A stretch of 64,000 nt of DNA from Planctomycetota bacterium. GTDB lineage: Bacteria > Planctomycetota > UBA1135. Where the stretch lies: the NCBI GenBank assembly GCA_027623295.1, contig JAQBXR010000014.1, positions 1-64,000 on the forward strand, read 5' to 3'. The position numbers and the translations under genes are program-made. Under the pieces are notes generated by a model. The model was given only the letters and a program-made list of their open reading frames with translations, was not told the DNA's origin and did no database searches. The number at the start of each line of letters is the position of its first letter. The first letter of the stretch is position 1. This document shows, one piece after another, positions 18,200 to 28,162 of the stretch.

Positions 18200-19219
18200 C
18201 TACATAACCAAGCGAATCATGCCCACGGAAACGGCGGCAAGCAAAACCCATTGCAAGAATCCGGCTAGGACTGGACGCATTCCAGCATGGACTAAATCCT
18301 TCACGCTAGTTTGTAACCCTACACCCGCCATTCCAATGGTCATCAACCAGGAACCGCCACTCTTTAGGTTGGAGACGGAAAAAGTGCCTTCGGTCGGCAA
18401 CCATTCCAGGGAGTTGAGGGCTGCGAAGATCACAAACATGACCAAGAACCACGGTACCAGTGAGACCTTAGCTTGCCCAGCTGCAGCGTGTTGATGACGC
18501 AAAGACCAGCCGAGGTAGAACACGATGGGCGCTAACCAACAAATGCGCACCAGTTTCACGACAGTGGCGACCTCCTTAGCTTCTACGCTAATGCTGTCAC
18601 CGGCAGCGACCACTTGTGCGGTTTCATGCAAACTTGCGCCTGCCCAAACCCCGTAATCAAAATCGCTCATGCCAAAAAATTGGCCGAGTTCTGGGTATAT
18701 CAAAATGCCAATGGTGCCCAGCAAGGTGATCACGCTAATCGCAAGCGCCGAATCCTTCTTCTCGGCCTGAACCACGGTGTCGGCAGCAACAATGGCCGAT
18801 GCTCCACAGACTGCGCCGCCGACTCCAAGAAGTAAGCCCATGCGTTCTGGTATTCCGAGCCATTTACAAATCCACCATCCGCCAAAGACTGCCACAATCG
18901 TGGAAACCGAAACCACCCACAAGGCCGGTCCGCCAATCTCGAGGATTTCATTCAGGCTTAAGCGCAAACCCAAGGCAGCAACTGCCCAACGCAAAATCGG
19001 TTTCTTGGCCATATCGATGCCAGGAATGGCCCATCTGGGAAGCGGCAAGACCATGCGCCACAACATGCCAAGCAAAATAACCAAAAGCAGGTCGCCGAAA
19101 TGCAGCGTGTCATGGAAGAACTCCAGAGCAGCTAACTCGCGTGCGGCAAATGCGAAGGCCGTGGCGACCAGGACGCCTGGAATCCAAGCACTACGAGAAA
19201 CGGTTTCACTCATGCTCAA
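18200..19219 (-). CDS. YeiH family putative sulfate exporter
   Basis: 339 residues with about ten membrane helices. Conserved family text includes LRLSLNEILEIG, GVGGAVCGASAIVAAD and LSLHETAQVVAAG-like HETAQVVAAGDSISV. These proteins are annotated as putative sulfate exporters; the function is weakly supported in general. Here the gene lies seven bases downstream of a cysteine dioxygenase gene on the same strand, which fits removal of sulfur oxidation products. Confidence 0.9.
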   Translation of the reverse strand: MSMSETVSRSAWIPGVLVATAFAFAARELAALEFFHDTLHFGDLLLVILLGMLWRMVLPLPRWAIPGIDMAKKPILRWAVAALGLRLSLNEILEIGGPALWVVSVSTIVAVFGGWWICKWLGIPERMGLLLGVGGAVCGASAIVAADTVVQAEKKDSALAISVITLLGTIGILIYPELGQFFGMSDFDYGVWAGASLHETAQVVAAGDSISVEAKEVATVVKLVRICWLAPIVFYLGWSLRHQHAAAGQAKVSLVPWFLVMFVIFAALNSLEWLPTEGTFSVSNLKSGGSWLMTIGMAGVGLQTSVKDLVHAGMRPVLAGFLQWVLLAAVSVGMIRLVM

Positions 19220-19225
19220 ATCGAA

Positions 19226-19816
19226 TTAAGGCGTGTAAGCGAGTTCGCGCTTGTGCAGTTTGTATCCACCACCCTCGGCTTCTTCGAAGGTGTTGCAGCG
19301 CAAGATTTCCCCACCGTAAACATGAAGCGTGACCGCCGTTTCAGTTCCTGGATTCTCCAGAATGTGGTATTCGAAGGGAGGGATCAGCTTTCCAGCCTCT
19401 CCGACACCGGCCATTTGTGATTGCTGCTCAGAGAAATCCAAAATGCCTGCTTCGGAATCCCGGTTGGCGTCGCGACGGAAGTTGGTGACCTTAATGCTTC
19501 CTTGGCAGACGCATTCCACACACCAAGTACCCGCGTGATCGTGTAGCGGCGTGCCTTGCCCGGCACCCCAAACCATGACCACTACCGAATACGCACCGTG
19601 CGGATGACGGTAAAGCAGACGACGTGCGTACCCCTCTTCTGAAGTGGCGCACATGGCTTCACTGAGAATGTCATTCTCCTCCGAGAAAGCGTGGATCAAA
19701 GTCTCCATGACCTGCTTACAGCGCGCCGAATCATCCGACGCGGCGACTGCGGCATCGAGACTGGCAATGAGGTCATCCACATTGCGGATGGGCTGAGTGG
19801 GATCGGTCTTGGTCAC
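19226..19816 (-). CDS. Cysteine dioxygenase family protein
   Basis: 196 residues from a GTG start. It is a cupin of the cysteine dioxygenase type: GTPLHDHAGTWCVECV contains the HxH iron ligands and a Cys at the position of the Cys-Tyr crosslink, and HVYGGEI supplies the third His. The enzyme would oxidise cysteine (or a related thiol such as 3-mercaptopropionate) to the sulfinic acid in the cytoplasm. It is followed by a putative sulfate exporter gene and diverges from asd with about 67 bases between the starts. Confidence 0.88.
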   Translation of the reverse strand: MTKTDPTQPIRNVDDLIASLDAAVAASDDSARCKQVMETLIHAFSEENDILSEAMCATSEEGYARRLLYRHPHGAYSVVVMVWGAGQGTPLHDHAGTWCVECVCQGSIKVTNFRRDANRDSEAGILDFSEQQSQMAGVGEAGKLIPPFEYHILENPGTETAVTLHVYGGEILRCNTFEEAEGGGYKLHKRELAYTP

Positions 19817-19883
19817 AAGGCTAGTTTATCATGGCCCCAGCATGACTGGCTCAGCCAAACCTCGACGCGGATGGAAGTTGCCG

Positions 19884-20780
19884 ATGGCACCACGGATTGC
19901 CGTAGTGGGCGCCCGTGGTTTAGTGGGTGAAACTCTCATTCAAGTGTTGAAGCAACGCGCTTTCCCCCATGCGGGGATTCAAGCAGTGCGCGTACGAGAT
20001 TTCACTCCGGAACAAGTCACCGATGCAGATCTCATTTTCCTTGCCGCACCCGCCGCGCTTTCGAAGCAATGGGCAAAGGAGTTAGTCGCAGAGAGGCGTG
20101 TGGTGATTGACCTGTCGGATGCTTGGCGCCAGGATCCTTCGGTGCCGTTGTTGCTTTCGGGTTTGAATTTGGAATGCGTGGACCAACATCAAGGCATCCT
20201 CGCCAGCCCCAATTGCACCAATGGTGGTCTCGTCCGAGTCCTCGATGTTTTGCGTCGCACCTCGACCATCCGCAAAGTCGTGGTGACCACCTTCCAAGCG
20301 GCCAGCGGCGGCGGAAGGCAACTCCTGCAGTCCATCCAGACACCCGATACCCCGCTCCACGCCAATGTGCTTCCTCAGTGCGACCGTTTCACGGAAGATG
20401 GCGCAACCCTGGAGGAACACCGGGTCGTGCAGGAGAGTTTGCGGTTACTCGGAGACCCGGGTTTTGAAATCAGCGCGACCTGCGTTCGCGTTCCCGTCGA
20501 AGTTGGACATGGGCTATCAGTTTGGATCGAAGCCGAGCAAGCCTTTAATTTGCACCAAGTACAGCAAAAGCTTCAGGCGCAATCCAACATGGAGGTCGCG
20601 GTAAATGCCGCGGAAGCGCCCACTCCAAAGAGCGTGTGCGGCCAAGAAGGCGTATTTGTTGGACGGTTACGTCTCGGTGCTAGCACCAAGCAATTACAAT
20701 TGTGGATTGTGACCGACAACCTGCTTACCGGTGCAGCGAGTAATGCAGTGGACATTGCCACGGCTTTACTTCCGCAATAA
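19884..20780 (+). CDS. asd: Aspartate-semialdehyde dehydrogenase
   Basis: 298 residues from ATG 19884, chosen because GGAAG precedes it by six bases and it directly opens the Rossmann motif (IAVVGARGLVGE). Upstream ATGs at 19842 and 19797 are possible. The active-site Cys is in SPNCTNGG, and the substrate-binding segment VPVEVGHGL is present. It converts aspartyl phosphate to the semialdehyde for lysine, threonine and methionine synthesis. It is slightly shorter than the usual ~335 residues, mainly in the dimerisation region. Confidence 0.9.
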   Translation: MAPRIAVVGARGLVGETLIQVLKQRAFPHAGIQAVRVRDFTPEQVTDADLIFLAAPAALSKQWAKELVAERRVVIDLSDAWRQDPSVPLLLSGLNLECVDQHQGILASPNCTNGGLVRVLDVLRRTSTIRKVVVTTFQAASGGGRQLLQSIQTPDTPLHANVLPQCDRFTEDGATLEEHRVVQESLRLLGDPGFEISATCVRVPVEVGHGLSVWIEAEQAFNLHQVQQKLQAQSNMEVAVNAAEAPTPKSVCGQEGVFVGRLRLGASTKQLQLWIVTDNLLTGAASNAVDIATALLPQ

Positions 20781-20789
20781 GGACCAGAC

Positions 20790-21923
20790 TTAACTGGCAA
20801 CCGAAGGGGTGGTGTCGCCCGCTTCATTTCCTTTATCCGGTGGCGGTCCACTTCCCAAAAGAACCGCAACTGGTTTGGTGCGCTCATTGGAGAGCAGAAT
20901 AACCTGGATGGCCGAAGTCAATGGAACGGCAAGGAATGCACCGACGACCCCCCAAATTCCAGCCCAGACCACCACTGAAACAATGATGACCAGCGGTGAA
21001 AGGTTGAGCTCTCGACCGAGCACCTTTGGCTCCAAATAGCTGCCTAGAGTCAGGTTAATGCTTAGGTAGGCCACAAGCACAAACAGCGCTTTATTCCAAG
21101 AAGACTCCACCGCCAACGCAGTCACCGTTGGGAAAATCGCCGCGATGATGGAGCCGAAAGTCGGAATGAAGTTCAGCAGGAAGGTCAGTAATCCAAACAA
21201 CAATGCGTATGGAATCTGCAACATGACCAGCATGAAGTAGCACATGGAACCGGTCATTAGGGAGACCGCGGTTTTTACGCTGAGGTACTTCTGAATACCA
21301 CGACCAATGCTGTCGAGAACACGCGCAGCATCGTCTTGACGATCGCCGGCAATGGCCAGAATCTTGCGACGGAAAATCTTTTGCTCCGCAAAAATGAAGA
21401 TCATATAAATCATGACCAAAATCAAAGCGCGGGTAAATCCAAGGCCGCCATCGAAAATGCCGCGGGCGACACCGGCGAGATCCAATTCGTGCAAGGATTC
21501 CACCAATAAACGGCGCATGGCTTCTGGCATAGAAGAGTTCTCCATACGCGCACCAAGCCCTTCGACCACCGAGGGCCAATCAAAATCCTGCGACAGCTCT
21601 TCCTGGTCTTGATTTACCGGATCGATACCCTCTTGGAAGGTCGTCTGGGAGGTATCGCCCAGAAACTGGACGATGTTCGCCTGCAACAAACTACCCGCTT
21701 GAATCAGCCCCGAAAACAACGTGGCGACCAGGGCAATCACGGTAAGGGCTGGCGGGATTTTCCACCGCGCCAAGCGCACCACCACCGGCTGCAACATGCT
21801 TGCGAGTAAAAGCGCGATGACCAGAGGCTGCAGAATGCTCGCACCCACATGCAGCACCCATCCCACCATAATAGTGGTCAGGATGATCAGCAGAATCAGC
21901 ACGGAGCGGTTGGGGGGCAGCAC
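20790..21923 (-). CDS. AI-2E family transporter (PerM)
   Basis: 377 residues with the PF01594 layout: two N-terminal membrane hairpins (LVIALLLASMLQPVV), a soluble segment, then conserved PYALLFGLLTFLLNFIPTFGSIIAA and the C-terminal GIWGVVGAFLAVPLTS. Family members export small molecules or act as Na+/H+ antiporters; the substrate here is unknown. It is convergent with asd and lies just downstream of metH on the same strand. Confidence 0.92.
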   Translation of the reverse strand: MLPPNRSVLILLIILTTIMVGWVLHVGASILQPLVIALLLASMLQPVVVRLARWKIPPALTVIALVATLFSGLIQAGSLLQANIVQFLGDTSQTTFQEGIDPVNQDQEELSQDFDWPSVVEGLGARMENSSMPEAMRRLLVESLHELDLAGVARGIFDGGLGFTRALILVMIYMIFIFAEQKIFRRKILAIAGDRQDDAARVLDSIGRGIQKYLSVKTAVSLMTGSMCYFMLVMLQIPYALLFGLLTFLLNFIPTFGSIIAAIFPTVTALAVESSWNKALFVLVAYLSINLTLGSYLEPKVLGRELNLSPLVIIVSVVVWAGIWGVVGAFLAVPLTSAIQVILLSNERTKPVAVLLGSGPPPDKGNEAGDTTPSVAS

Positions 21924-21982
21924 AGCATAATGTTATCCGCGCTCTGAACCGCTCGTGCTGCCTAGATGACTTCCTTTTCAGG

Positions 21983-24900
21983 TTAAGCCACCGGCTGATT
22001 GGCCCGCAGTTGTGGCGCCAAACGTTGCCGCGCTTCCTCCACTGGAATCCCGCGACGGTTTGCATAATCCTCGACCTGATCTTCACCGATGGTTCCAATG
22101 CCAAAGTAGCAGGCCTCAGGGTGCGCAAAGTAAAAGCCACTCACGCTTGCCGCCGGCCACATGGCGCGGGTTTCAGTGAGCTGGACGCCAATTTGGTTCT
22201 CAGCATCAAGCAGTTCGAACAAGTCATCCTTCAGACTGTGGTCCGGGCAAGCTGGGTAGCCAGGCGCAGGGCGAATGCCTTGGTAGCCTTCCTCAATGAG
22301 GGCAGCGGAACCGAGGTCCTCCTCGCTCGCATAACCCCAGTCCTCACGGCGGATTCGCAAGTGCAAGTATTCCGCAAAAGCTTCGGCCAGGCGATCGGCG
22401 AGTGCCTTAACCAAAATGGCTCGGTAATCATCGTGCTCCGCTTCGAATCGTTCCAACCATGCTTCGATACCAAAGCCTGTACTCACTACAAATGCGCCGA
22501 CATGATCGGTGCGCCCACTAGATTGCGGAGCGACAAAGTCTGAGAGGCATCGGTTGACGCGGCCGGGCTTCGGGTCGCGTTGTTGCCGCAACATCGGGAG
22601 ACGGTGGATGCCTTGCGGGCCGTCAATAAGAAGGTCGTCGCCTTCTGAATTCGCTTCGAAGATCCCGAAAATAGCACGTCCAGTAAGGCCACCAGGCGCG
22701 CAGATTTCATCGAGCATACTTTCGGCATCGGCATGCAGTTCTCGTGCATGAGAGCCGACAATGGGGTCGTCGAGAATGGCTGGGAAACGTCCTTGTAGCT
22801 CCCATGTGCTGAAGAACGGTGTCCAATCGATGAAGGAGCGCAACTCAGAGAGCGGAAAGTTATCAAGCAACTGAATTCCAAGACGATTCGGTGTCGGAAG
22901 GTCAGCGCGAGCCCAATCCGAAAATGGAGCTGCTTTGCGAGCGGCATCTAGCTTGGCGATCGGGCGCGTGGTGTTGCGCGATTGATGGCGAGTGCGCGCT
23001 TGCTCGAGCCGTTGCTGGTTCAGCTCAAGGAAGTCTTCGCAGCGATCCGCGGTCAACAAGTTTTGCACTTGGTTCACCGCTTGCGAGGCATCGCGCCCAT
23101 GGATTACAGGACCGTGGTATTCATGGTCGATGCGAACCGCAGTGTGCGCCACGGAAGTGGTGGCACCACCCACCATTAAGGGCAGCTTGCATCCAGTGCG
23201 CTCCATTTCCTTGGCTACGTGAACCATTTCATCGAGAGAGGGCGTAATCAAACCACTCAGTCCGATGATGTCGACGTCTTCTTCTAGCGCGCGCTTCAGG
23301 ATTGTTTCCACCGGCACCATGACACCTAGGTCAATGATGTGGAAACCATTACACGCGAGGATTACGCCCACAATGTTCTTACCGATGTCATGCACATCTC
23401 CCTTCACGGTGGCGAGCAACACTCTTCCGCGGCTGGCGCTTTGGCCATCTTCTTTTGCGGCCTCGAGATAAGGCTCCAACCAAGCCACCGCACGCTTCAT
23501 CACGCGAGCGCTTTTCACGACCTGCGGAAGGAACATGCGGCCACTGCCGAAGCGTTCTCCCACCACGTCCATTCCTGCCATTAGAGGACCTTCAATGACC
23601 TTTAGCGGTTCGACATGCTTCTCCAAGGCCGCTGGCAAGTCCTCCTCAATGAAATCGGTTATACCGTGAATCAGGGCATGGGCCAAGCGTGCATCGACTT
23701 CCTCAGCACGCCAGGCCGCGGTGGTTTTTTCTTTAATTCCAGCAGCCTCGTTGGCGTGGGCTTCCGCGTAGGCCAGAAGGTCTTCCGCAGATTCTGGGCG
23801 GCGATCGAGGATGAGGTCCTCGCACCATCGCTTCAAATCTTTCGGGAGATCATCGTAAAGCGGAAGGTTACCTGCGTGCACAATGCCCATGGTCAGGCCA
23901 GCTTGCACCGCGTGGAAGAGAAACACAGCGTGCATCGCCTGACGTACCTCTTCTGCACCGCGGAAGCTGAAGGAAAGATTGCTAATCCCGCCACTGAAAG
24001 AGCATTGCGGATACCGATGCTTAAGCGCGCGCAGAGCATCTAAAAAGTCCACTGCGTAGGAGTTGTGCTCTTCGATACCGGTTGCAATCGCAAGCACGTT
24101 GAGGTCTAAGACGACATCGTGATCATGGAATCCGATCTCATGCAGGATGCGCATGGCGCGATCCACAATCTCAATGCGACGATCCACATCTACGGCTTGC
24201 CCTGCTTCATCAAAAGCCATAATGACCACTGCAGCGCCCATGCGCCTGACATGGGTCGCGCGACGCCGGAACTCTTCCTCGCCATCTTTCAGGCTAAGGG
24301 AGTTCACTAATGAGCGGCCCTGCACATTTTTTAAGCCGACCTCCAGCACCTCCCAGCGAGAAGAATCCAGAACGATCGGAACGCGTGCAATCTCCGGTTC
24401 TGATGCAACTAAGCGCAGAAAGCGCTGCATGGCAGCTTCAGAATCAAGCAAGCCTTCGTCCATGTTGATGTCGATAGCCTGGGCGCCATCCTCCACTTGA
24501 ACACGCGCTACGGCGAGCGCGGCATCGTAATCTTCGGAGAGAATTAGGCGGGAAAAACGGCGCGATCCGGTCACGTTAGTGCGCTCTCCGATATTCAAAA
24601 AGAGCGAATCGGGGCGCACCTCGAGTGCCTCTAATCCAGAGAAATGCGGCAAGCCTCGCAACTCAGGAATGGTGCGTGGGGGGACATCTCTCACCGCCTC
24701 AACCATGGCGCGAATGTGTTCCGGAGTGGTTCCGCAACACCCGCCAACCAGGTTCAGCAAGCCTTCTTGTGCCCACGAGCGCACATGCTCGGCCATTGCT
24801 TCAGGGCCAAGGTCGTATTCGCCAAACGCATTCGGTAAGCCCGCATTGGGGTAGCACATGACCGGGCAATCGGCGATGGCCGCAACACTTTCCAAGTGCG

Positions 24901-25678
24901 GGCGCATTTCTTTTGGCCCGAGTGCACAGTTAAATCCAATCGCACCTAGGTCTCCGTGCGCAACCGAATACCAAAAGGCTTCTACAGTCTGCCCCGACAA
25001 GGTGCGCCCAGAAGCATCGGTGATGGTGCCGGAAACGAACACCGGAATCCGCACGCCACAAGCTTCGAAGGCTTCTTCCGCGGCGAACAAGGCCGCCTTA
25101 CAGTTCAGGGTATCGAAGACCGTTTCAATGAGAAGGCAATCAGCACCGCCGTCCACCAAACCACGCATTTGCACTAGATAGGCGTCTTTCAGCGTATCGA
25201 AGTCGATGGCGCGCGCCCCTGGATCTTCAACAATAGCGCTCATCGAGCACATACGGTTGGTCGGCCCAATCGATCCAGCTACAAAACGCGACTGAGCAGG
25301 GTTTTCTGCGGTAAACCGATCCGCAACCTCGCGCGCAACTTGAGCAGCCGCGCGGTTGATGTCATAGCAGGCATGCTCCAACTGATAATCTGCCTGAGAA
25401 ATCGCGTTTGCACTGAAAGTATCGGTTTCAATAATGTCCGCACCCACTTCTAGATAAGCGGCATGCACCCCTGCGATGACTTCCGGCTTGGTGAGGACAA
25501 GGACATCGTGGTTACCGAGCAACGGCACCGCATGTTCCTGAAAACGACTACCGCGATAATCCTCTTCCGATAAACCACAGGCTTGCACCATGGTTCCCAT
25601 GGCACCGTCCAATACGAGAATGCGTTGCTGCAACGCGGCAGCGATTGAGGGGCGAGCGATTGCGGATTGCGGCTTCAT
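21983..25678 (-). CDS. metH: Cobalamin-dependent methionine synthase
   Basis: 1231 residues from ATG 25678; a TTG at 25702 would add eight residues. All modules are present in order: homocysteine-binding barrel ([13 protein letters not shown], zinc Cys in FNCALG and GGCCGTT), pterin-binding barrel ([11 protein letters not shown]), cap, B12 domain ([15 protein letters not shown] with the cobalt-binding His), and the reactivation domain ([17 protein letters not shown]). It methylates homocysteine using methyltetrahydrofolate. A SAM-I riboswitch in the leader gives feedback control by S-adenosylmethionine. Confidence 0.97.
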   Translation of the reverse strand: MKPQSAIARPSIAAALQQRILVLDGAMGTMVQACGLSEEDYRGSRFQEHAVPLLGNHDVLVLTKPEVIAGVHAAYLEVGADIIETDTFSANAISQADYQLEHACYDINRAAAQVAREVADRFTAENPAQSRFVAGSIGPTNRMCSMSAIVEDPGARAIDFDTLKDAYLVQMRGLVDGGADCLLIETVFDTLNCKAALFAAEEAFEACGVRIPVFVSGTITDASGRTLSGQTVEAFWYSVAHGDLGAIGFNCALGPKEMRPHLESVAAIADCPVMCYPNAGLPNAFGEYDLGPEAMAEHVRSWAQEGLLNLVGGCCGTTPEHIRAMVEAVRDVPPRTIPELRGLPHFSGLEALEVRPDSLFLNIGERTNVTGSRRFSRLILSEDYDAALAVARVQVEDGAQAIDINMDEGLLDSEAAMQRFLRLVASEPEIARVPIVLDSSRWEVLEVGLKNVQGRSLVNSLSLKDGEEEFRRRATHVRRMGAAVVIMAFDEAGQAVDVDRRIEIVDRAMRILHEIGFHDHDVVLDLNVLAIATGIEEHNSYAVDFLDALRALKHRYPQCSFSGGISNLSFSFRGAEEVRQAMHAVFLFHAVQAGLTMGIVHAGNLPLYDDLPKDLKRWCEDLILDRRPESAEDLLAYAEAHANEAAGIKEKTTAAWRAEEVDARLAHALIHGITDFIEEDLPAALEKHVEPLKVIEGPLMAGMDVVGERFGSGRMFLPQVVKSARVMKRAVAWLEPYLEAAKEDGQSASRGRVLLATVKGDVHDIGKNIVGVILACNGFHIIDLGVMVPVETILKRALEEDVDIIGLSGLITPSLDEMVHVAKEMERTGCKLPLMVGGATTSVAHTAVRIDHEYHGPVIHGRDASQAVNQVQNLLTADRCEDFLELNQQRLEQARTRHQSRNTTRPIAKLDAARKAAPFSDWARADLPTPNRLGIQLLDNFPLSELRSFIDWTPFFSTWELQGRFPAILDDPIVGSHARELHADAESMLDEICAPGGLTGRAIFGIFEANSEGDDLLIDGPQGIHRLPMLRQQRDPKPGRVNRCLSDFVAPQSSGRTDHVGAFVVSTGFGIEAWLERFEAEHDDYRAILVKALADRLAEAFAEYLHLRIRREDWGYASEEDLGSAALIEEGYQGIRPAPGYPACPDHSLKDDLFELLDAENQIGVQLTETRAMWPAASVSGFYFAHPEACYFGIGTIGEDQVEDYANRRGIPVEEARQRLAPQLRANQPVA

Positions 25679-25704
25679 GTCCTTAGGTACTTGAGCAAAC
25701 AAGC

Positions 25705-25812
25705 GGAGGGACAGGCTCGCGCATTAATCCGGAATCCGGAGGGTATTGCCACCGTGCTCGCAAGCCGGTTGGCCGAGTTTCGCAGGGCCTGTCCCTCCAC
25801 TCGTCTGAATGC
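25705..25812 (-). promoter_or_regulatory. SAM-I (S-box) riboswitch upstream of metH
   Basis: On the minus strand the leader contains the S-box core in order: GAGTGGAGGGACAGGCCC, then GCGAAACTCGGCCAACC, then GCACGGTGGCAATACC. These match the conserved GGAGGGAC, GAAAC, GGCAACC and GGTGCCAA blocks of SAM-I aptamers, with one extra C in GGCCAACC and G for C in GGTGGCAA. The start of metH follows ~30 bases later. No U-run terminator is seen. A 12-base stretch at 25705-25716 is the exact complement of the aptamer core and may act as the expression platform. Confidence 0.82.
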
Positions 25813-25849
25813 GCTGGCATCCTAGCAGGAAGCACCGAACAGCACAATC

Positions 25850-27802
25850 CTAGGCATCGATCGACGCTTCCAAGTAGGTGTAGCCATTCAAGCCATCGAC
25901 GTAAAACTTCATCAGGGTGCGGCTCTCGCTTGCGGTAATGGCACCTGCTACCGTGGCTCTCTCGCAATCCTTGCGCAGCTCTGCTTCCATGCGGTCTGGC
26001 TCGTATTGCACGTATTGCAGAACTTCCCGGGCGGTGTCGCCGGGCACAACTTCCTCTACTAACCATCCACCTTCCCCATCGATGCGGATGTGCGCGACGT
26101 GGGTGTCGCCGAAGAGATTGTGCAAATCGCCTAAAGTCTCCTGGTAAGCGCCCACCAGAAAAACTCCCAAAAAGTAGGGCTCTCCATCCTTCAAGGGGTG
26201 AACATCCAGGGCAGGTTGCGGACCATACTCCGAGATGAAGCGGTTGATCTTGCCATCGGAATCACAGGTGACATCGCCCAGCACTACGCGTGCCGTGGGT
26301 TCCTCATCAAGCCTGTGAATGGGCATGACTGGGAAAAGCTGCCCGATGGCCCAGGCGTCGGGCACCGATTGGAAAACTGAGAAATTGCAGAAGTAGGTTT
26401 CGCGCAGCAAGTTCTCAAGTTCTTCCAACTCAAGCGGATGATCTCCCGAAGCGCGCATGAGCTCCCGCAAACGCAAGCTGGTAGACCAGTAAAGCTTCTC
26501 GGCAAGCGCCCGTCCTTCTAAGTCTAAATATCCGAGCGCAAACAAGTTCATGGCCTCATCGCGCGATTGGCTGATGTCATGCAAGCGCTCCACTAGGCGA
26601 TCTCCATCTAGGCTGTCGGCTGCATCTTGCAAATCCTGCAACGGCAGAGGCACATCTTTCCCCTCGCCCCACTGCTCAAGCGTTCCCGGGCTTTCGGCAA
26701 CCGTATCCACACTATTGCGGCCGAGGACATCGAACACTAAAACACTGTGTTGCGCCACCATGGCACGCCCGCTTTCACTCACAATGCGTGGATGAGCCAC
26801 CTCTGCGTTATCGCAAATTTTTCCAATGCGGTACACCACATCGTTCGCGTATTCCTCCAAAGAGTAGTTCATGGAGGACTCGGTTGCAGTTGCGGAGCCA
26901 TCGTAATCAATACCTAAACCGCCTCCAATATCCAAATACTGCATGCCAGCGCCCAATCGAACCAATTCAACGTAAACGTGTCCGATTTCGTTAATCACAT
27001 TCTTAATCAAGCCAATGTTGTGAACCTGACTACCCATATGGCAATGCAGGAGTTGCAGACAATCCAACATGTCATGCTCCTTCAGCAACCTGGTCATTTG
27101 CAAAACTTCCGACAGAAACAAACCGAACTTGGAACGATGTCCAGAACTTTCGCGCCAGCGCCCAACTCCTTCGCTGGCTAGCTTTACCCGCACGCCGATC
27201 TTTGGCCGCACGCCGTACTTCTCGGCATAGAAAATGATGCGCTCCAACTCGCGGAAACCTTCCACCACAGGAACAATATTTCGCCCAATCTTGGTTGCCA
27301 AAATGACCGCCTCAATAAAACGGTCATCCTTAAAGCCATTGCAAATAATCAATCGCTCTGGATGGTTCGCAGTCATCGGCATGACCGCCAACAACTCTGG
27401 CTTACTCCCCACTTCCAAACCAAAGCGAAACTCTTGCCCAAACTCCACCAACTGTTCCACAAGGTGGCGCTGCTGATTCACCTTGATCGGGTAAACCGCG
27501 TGATAGCTATTTTGATAACCATTTTCTTTAATCGCAACCTCAAAAGCAGAAGCCAAATGCGCCAAACGATTCTGCAAGATATCTGGAAAGCGCAAGACTA
27601 AGGGCGTGGTATAGCCACGGTCCGCTAAACCTTTCACGATTTCCTCTAGCGCCACCCCATGAGTGTTCTTTCGAGTTGGGTCTACTAAAAGCGCACCATT
27701 CTCATGTACGCGGAAATATCCCTGAGACCACCCTTCCACTTGGTACAAGCTTGAGGATTGTGAAGGTTTCCAAACTTCCTGGAGTAGCTCTAACGATGAC
27801 AT
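25850..27802 (-). CDS. speA: Biosynthetic arginine decarboxylase
   Basis: 650 residues from ATG 27802 (GGAGA nine bases upstream); a GTG at 27844 would add 14 residues. It is a fold-III PLP decarboxylase: HAVYPIKVNQQRHLVEQLVEF holds the PLP-binding Lys, HCHMGSQVHNI and DIGGGLGIDYDG follow, and YFCNFSVFQS and VLGDVTCDSDGKI are typical of SpeA. It makes agmatine, the first step of putrescine and spermidine synthesis. It is upstream of, and on the same strand as, the SAM-riboswitch-metH unit. A link via decarboxylated SAM demand is possible but inferred. Confidence 0.95.
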   Translation of the reverse strand: MSSLELLQEVWKPSQSSSLYQVEGWSQGYFRVHENGALLVDPTRKNTHGVALEEIVKGLADRGYTTPLVLRFPDILQNRLAHLASAFEVAIKENGYQNSYHAVYPIKVNQQRHLVEQLVEFGQEFRFGLEVGSKPELLAVMPMTANHPERLIICNGFKDDRFIEAVILATKIGRNIVPVVEGFRELERIIFYAEKYGVRPKIGVRVKLASEGVGRWRESSGHRSKFGLFLSEVLQMTRLLKEHDMLDCLQLLHCHMGSQVHNIGLIKNVINEIGHVYVELVRLGAGMQYLDIGGGLGIDYDGSATATESSMNYSLEEYANDVVYRIGKICDNAEVAHPRIVSESGRAMVAQHSVLVFDVLGRNSVDTVAESPGTLEQWGEGKDVPLPLQDLQDAADSLDGDRLVERLHDISQSRDEAMNLFALGYLDLEGRALAEKLYWSTSLRLRELMRASGDHPLELEELENLLRETYFCNFSVFQSVPDAWAIGQLFPVMPIHRLDEEPTARVVLGDVTCDSDGKINRFISEYGPQPALDVHPLKDGEPYFLGVFLVGAYQETLGDLHNLFGDTHVAHIRIDGEGGWLVEEVVPGDTAREVLQYVQYEPDRMEAELRKDCERATVAGAITASESRTLMKFYVDGLNGYTYLEASIDA

Positions 27803-27879
27803 CGGGCCCATTCTCCATACTGCCGACCAAAGAAGATAGTCCACTTGCCTTTTTTTCGCTCCGTGGCTAAATTGATTTG

Positions 27880-28143
27880 ATGAGTGCTATCCAGGCCAAT
27901 ATCGATGGAGTTACTATTACCGCCGAGGTTGAGAAGCACGCCAACGGAACAGCCACCGTCTTGTTTATCGCACCGCCGGGCACAGAATCTGTAAACCCCA
28001 TTATAGTTGGCCTCACGCTAACCACTCCTATTGTTTCAGGCGCAACCGAAGCTGGGTGTAAATATCGTTTTACCCCTAACGGCACCTGGCAAGAAGCTGC
28101 GAATGGCGCTGGCGTAACAGTTATTGCCATTTGCACTGAATAG
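27880..28143 (+). CDS. Small hypothetical beta-rich protein
   Basis: 87 residues, no signal peptide or known motif. The sequence alternates short hydrophobic and polar stretches (VTITAEVEKH, TATVLFIAPP, GAGVTVIAICTE), which suggests a small beta protein. It precedes the membrane-tethered sigma gene by 20 bases on the same strand, so the two may be co-transcribed. I do not recognise it. Confidence 0.5.
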   Translation: MSAIQANIDGVTITAEVEKHANGTATVLFIAPPGTESVNPIIVGLTLTTPIVSGATEAGCKYRFTPNGTWQEAANGAGVTVIAICTE

Positions 28144-28162
28144 TTCCCTTATTCTCAATCCT

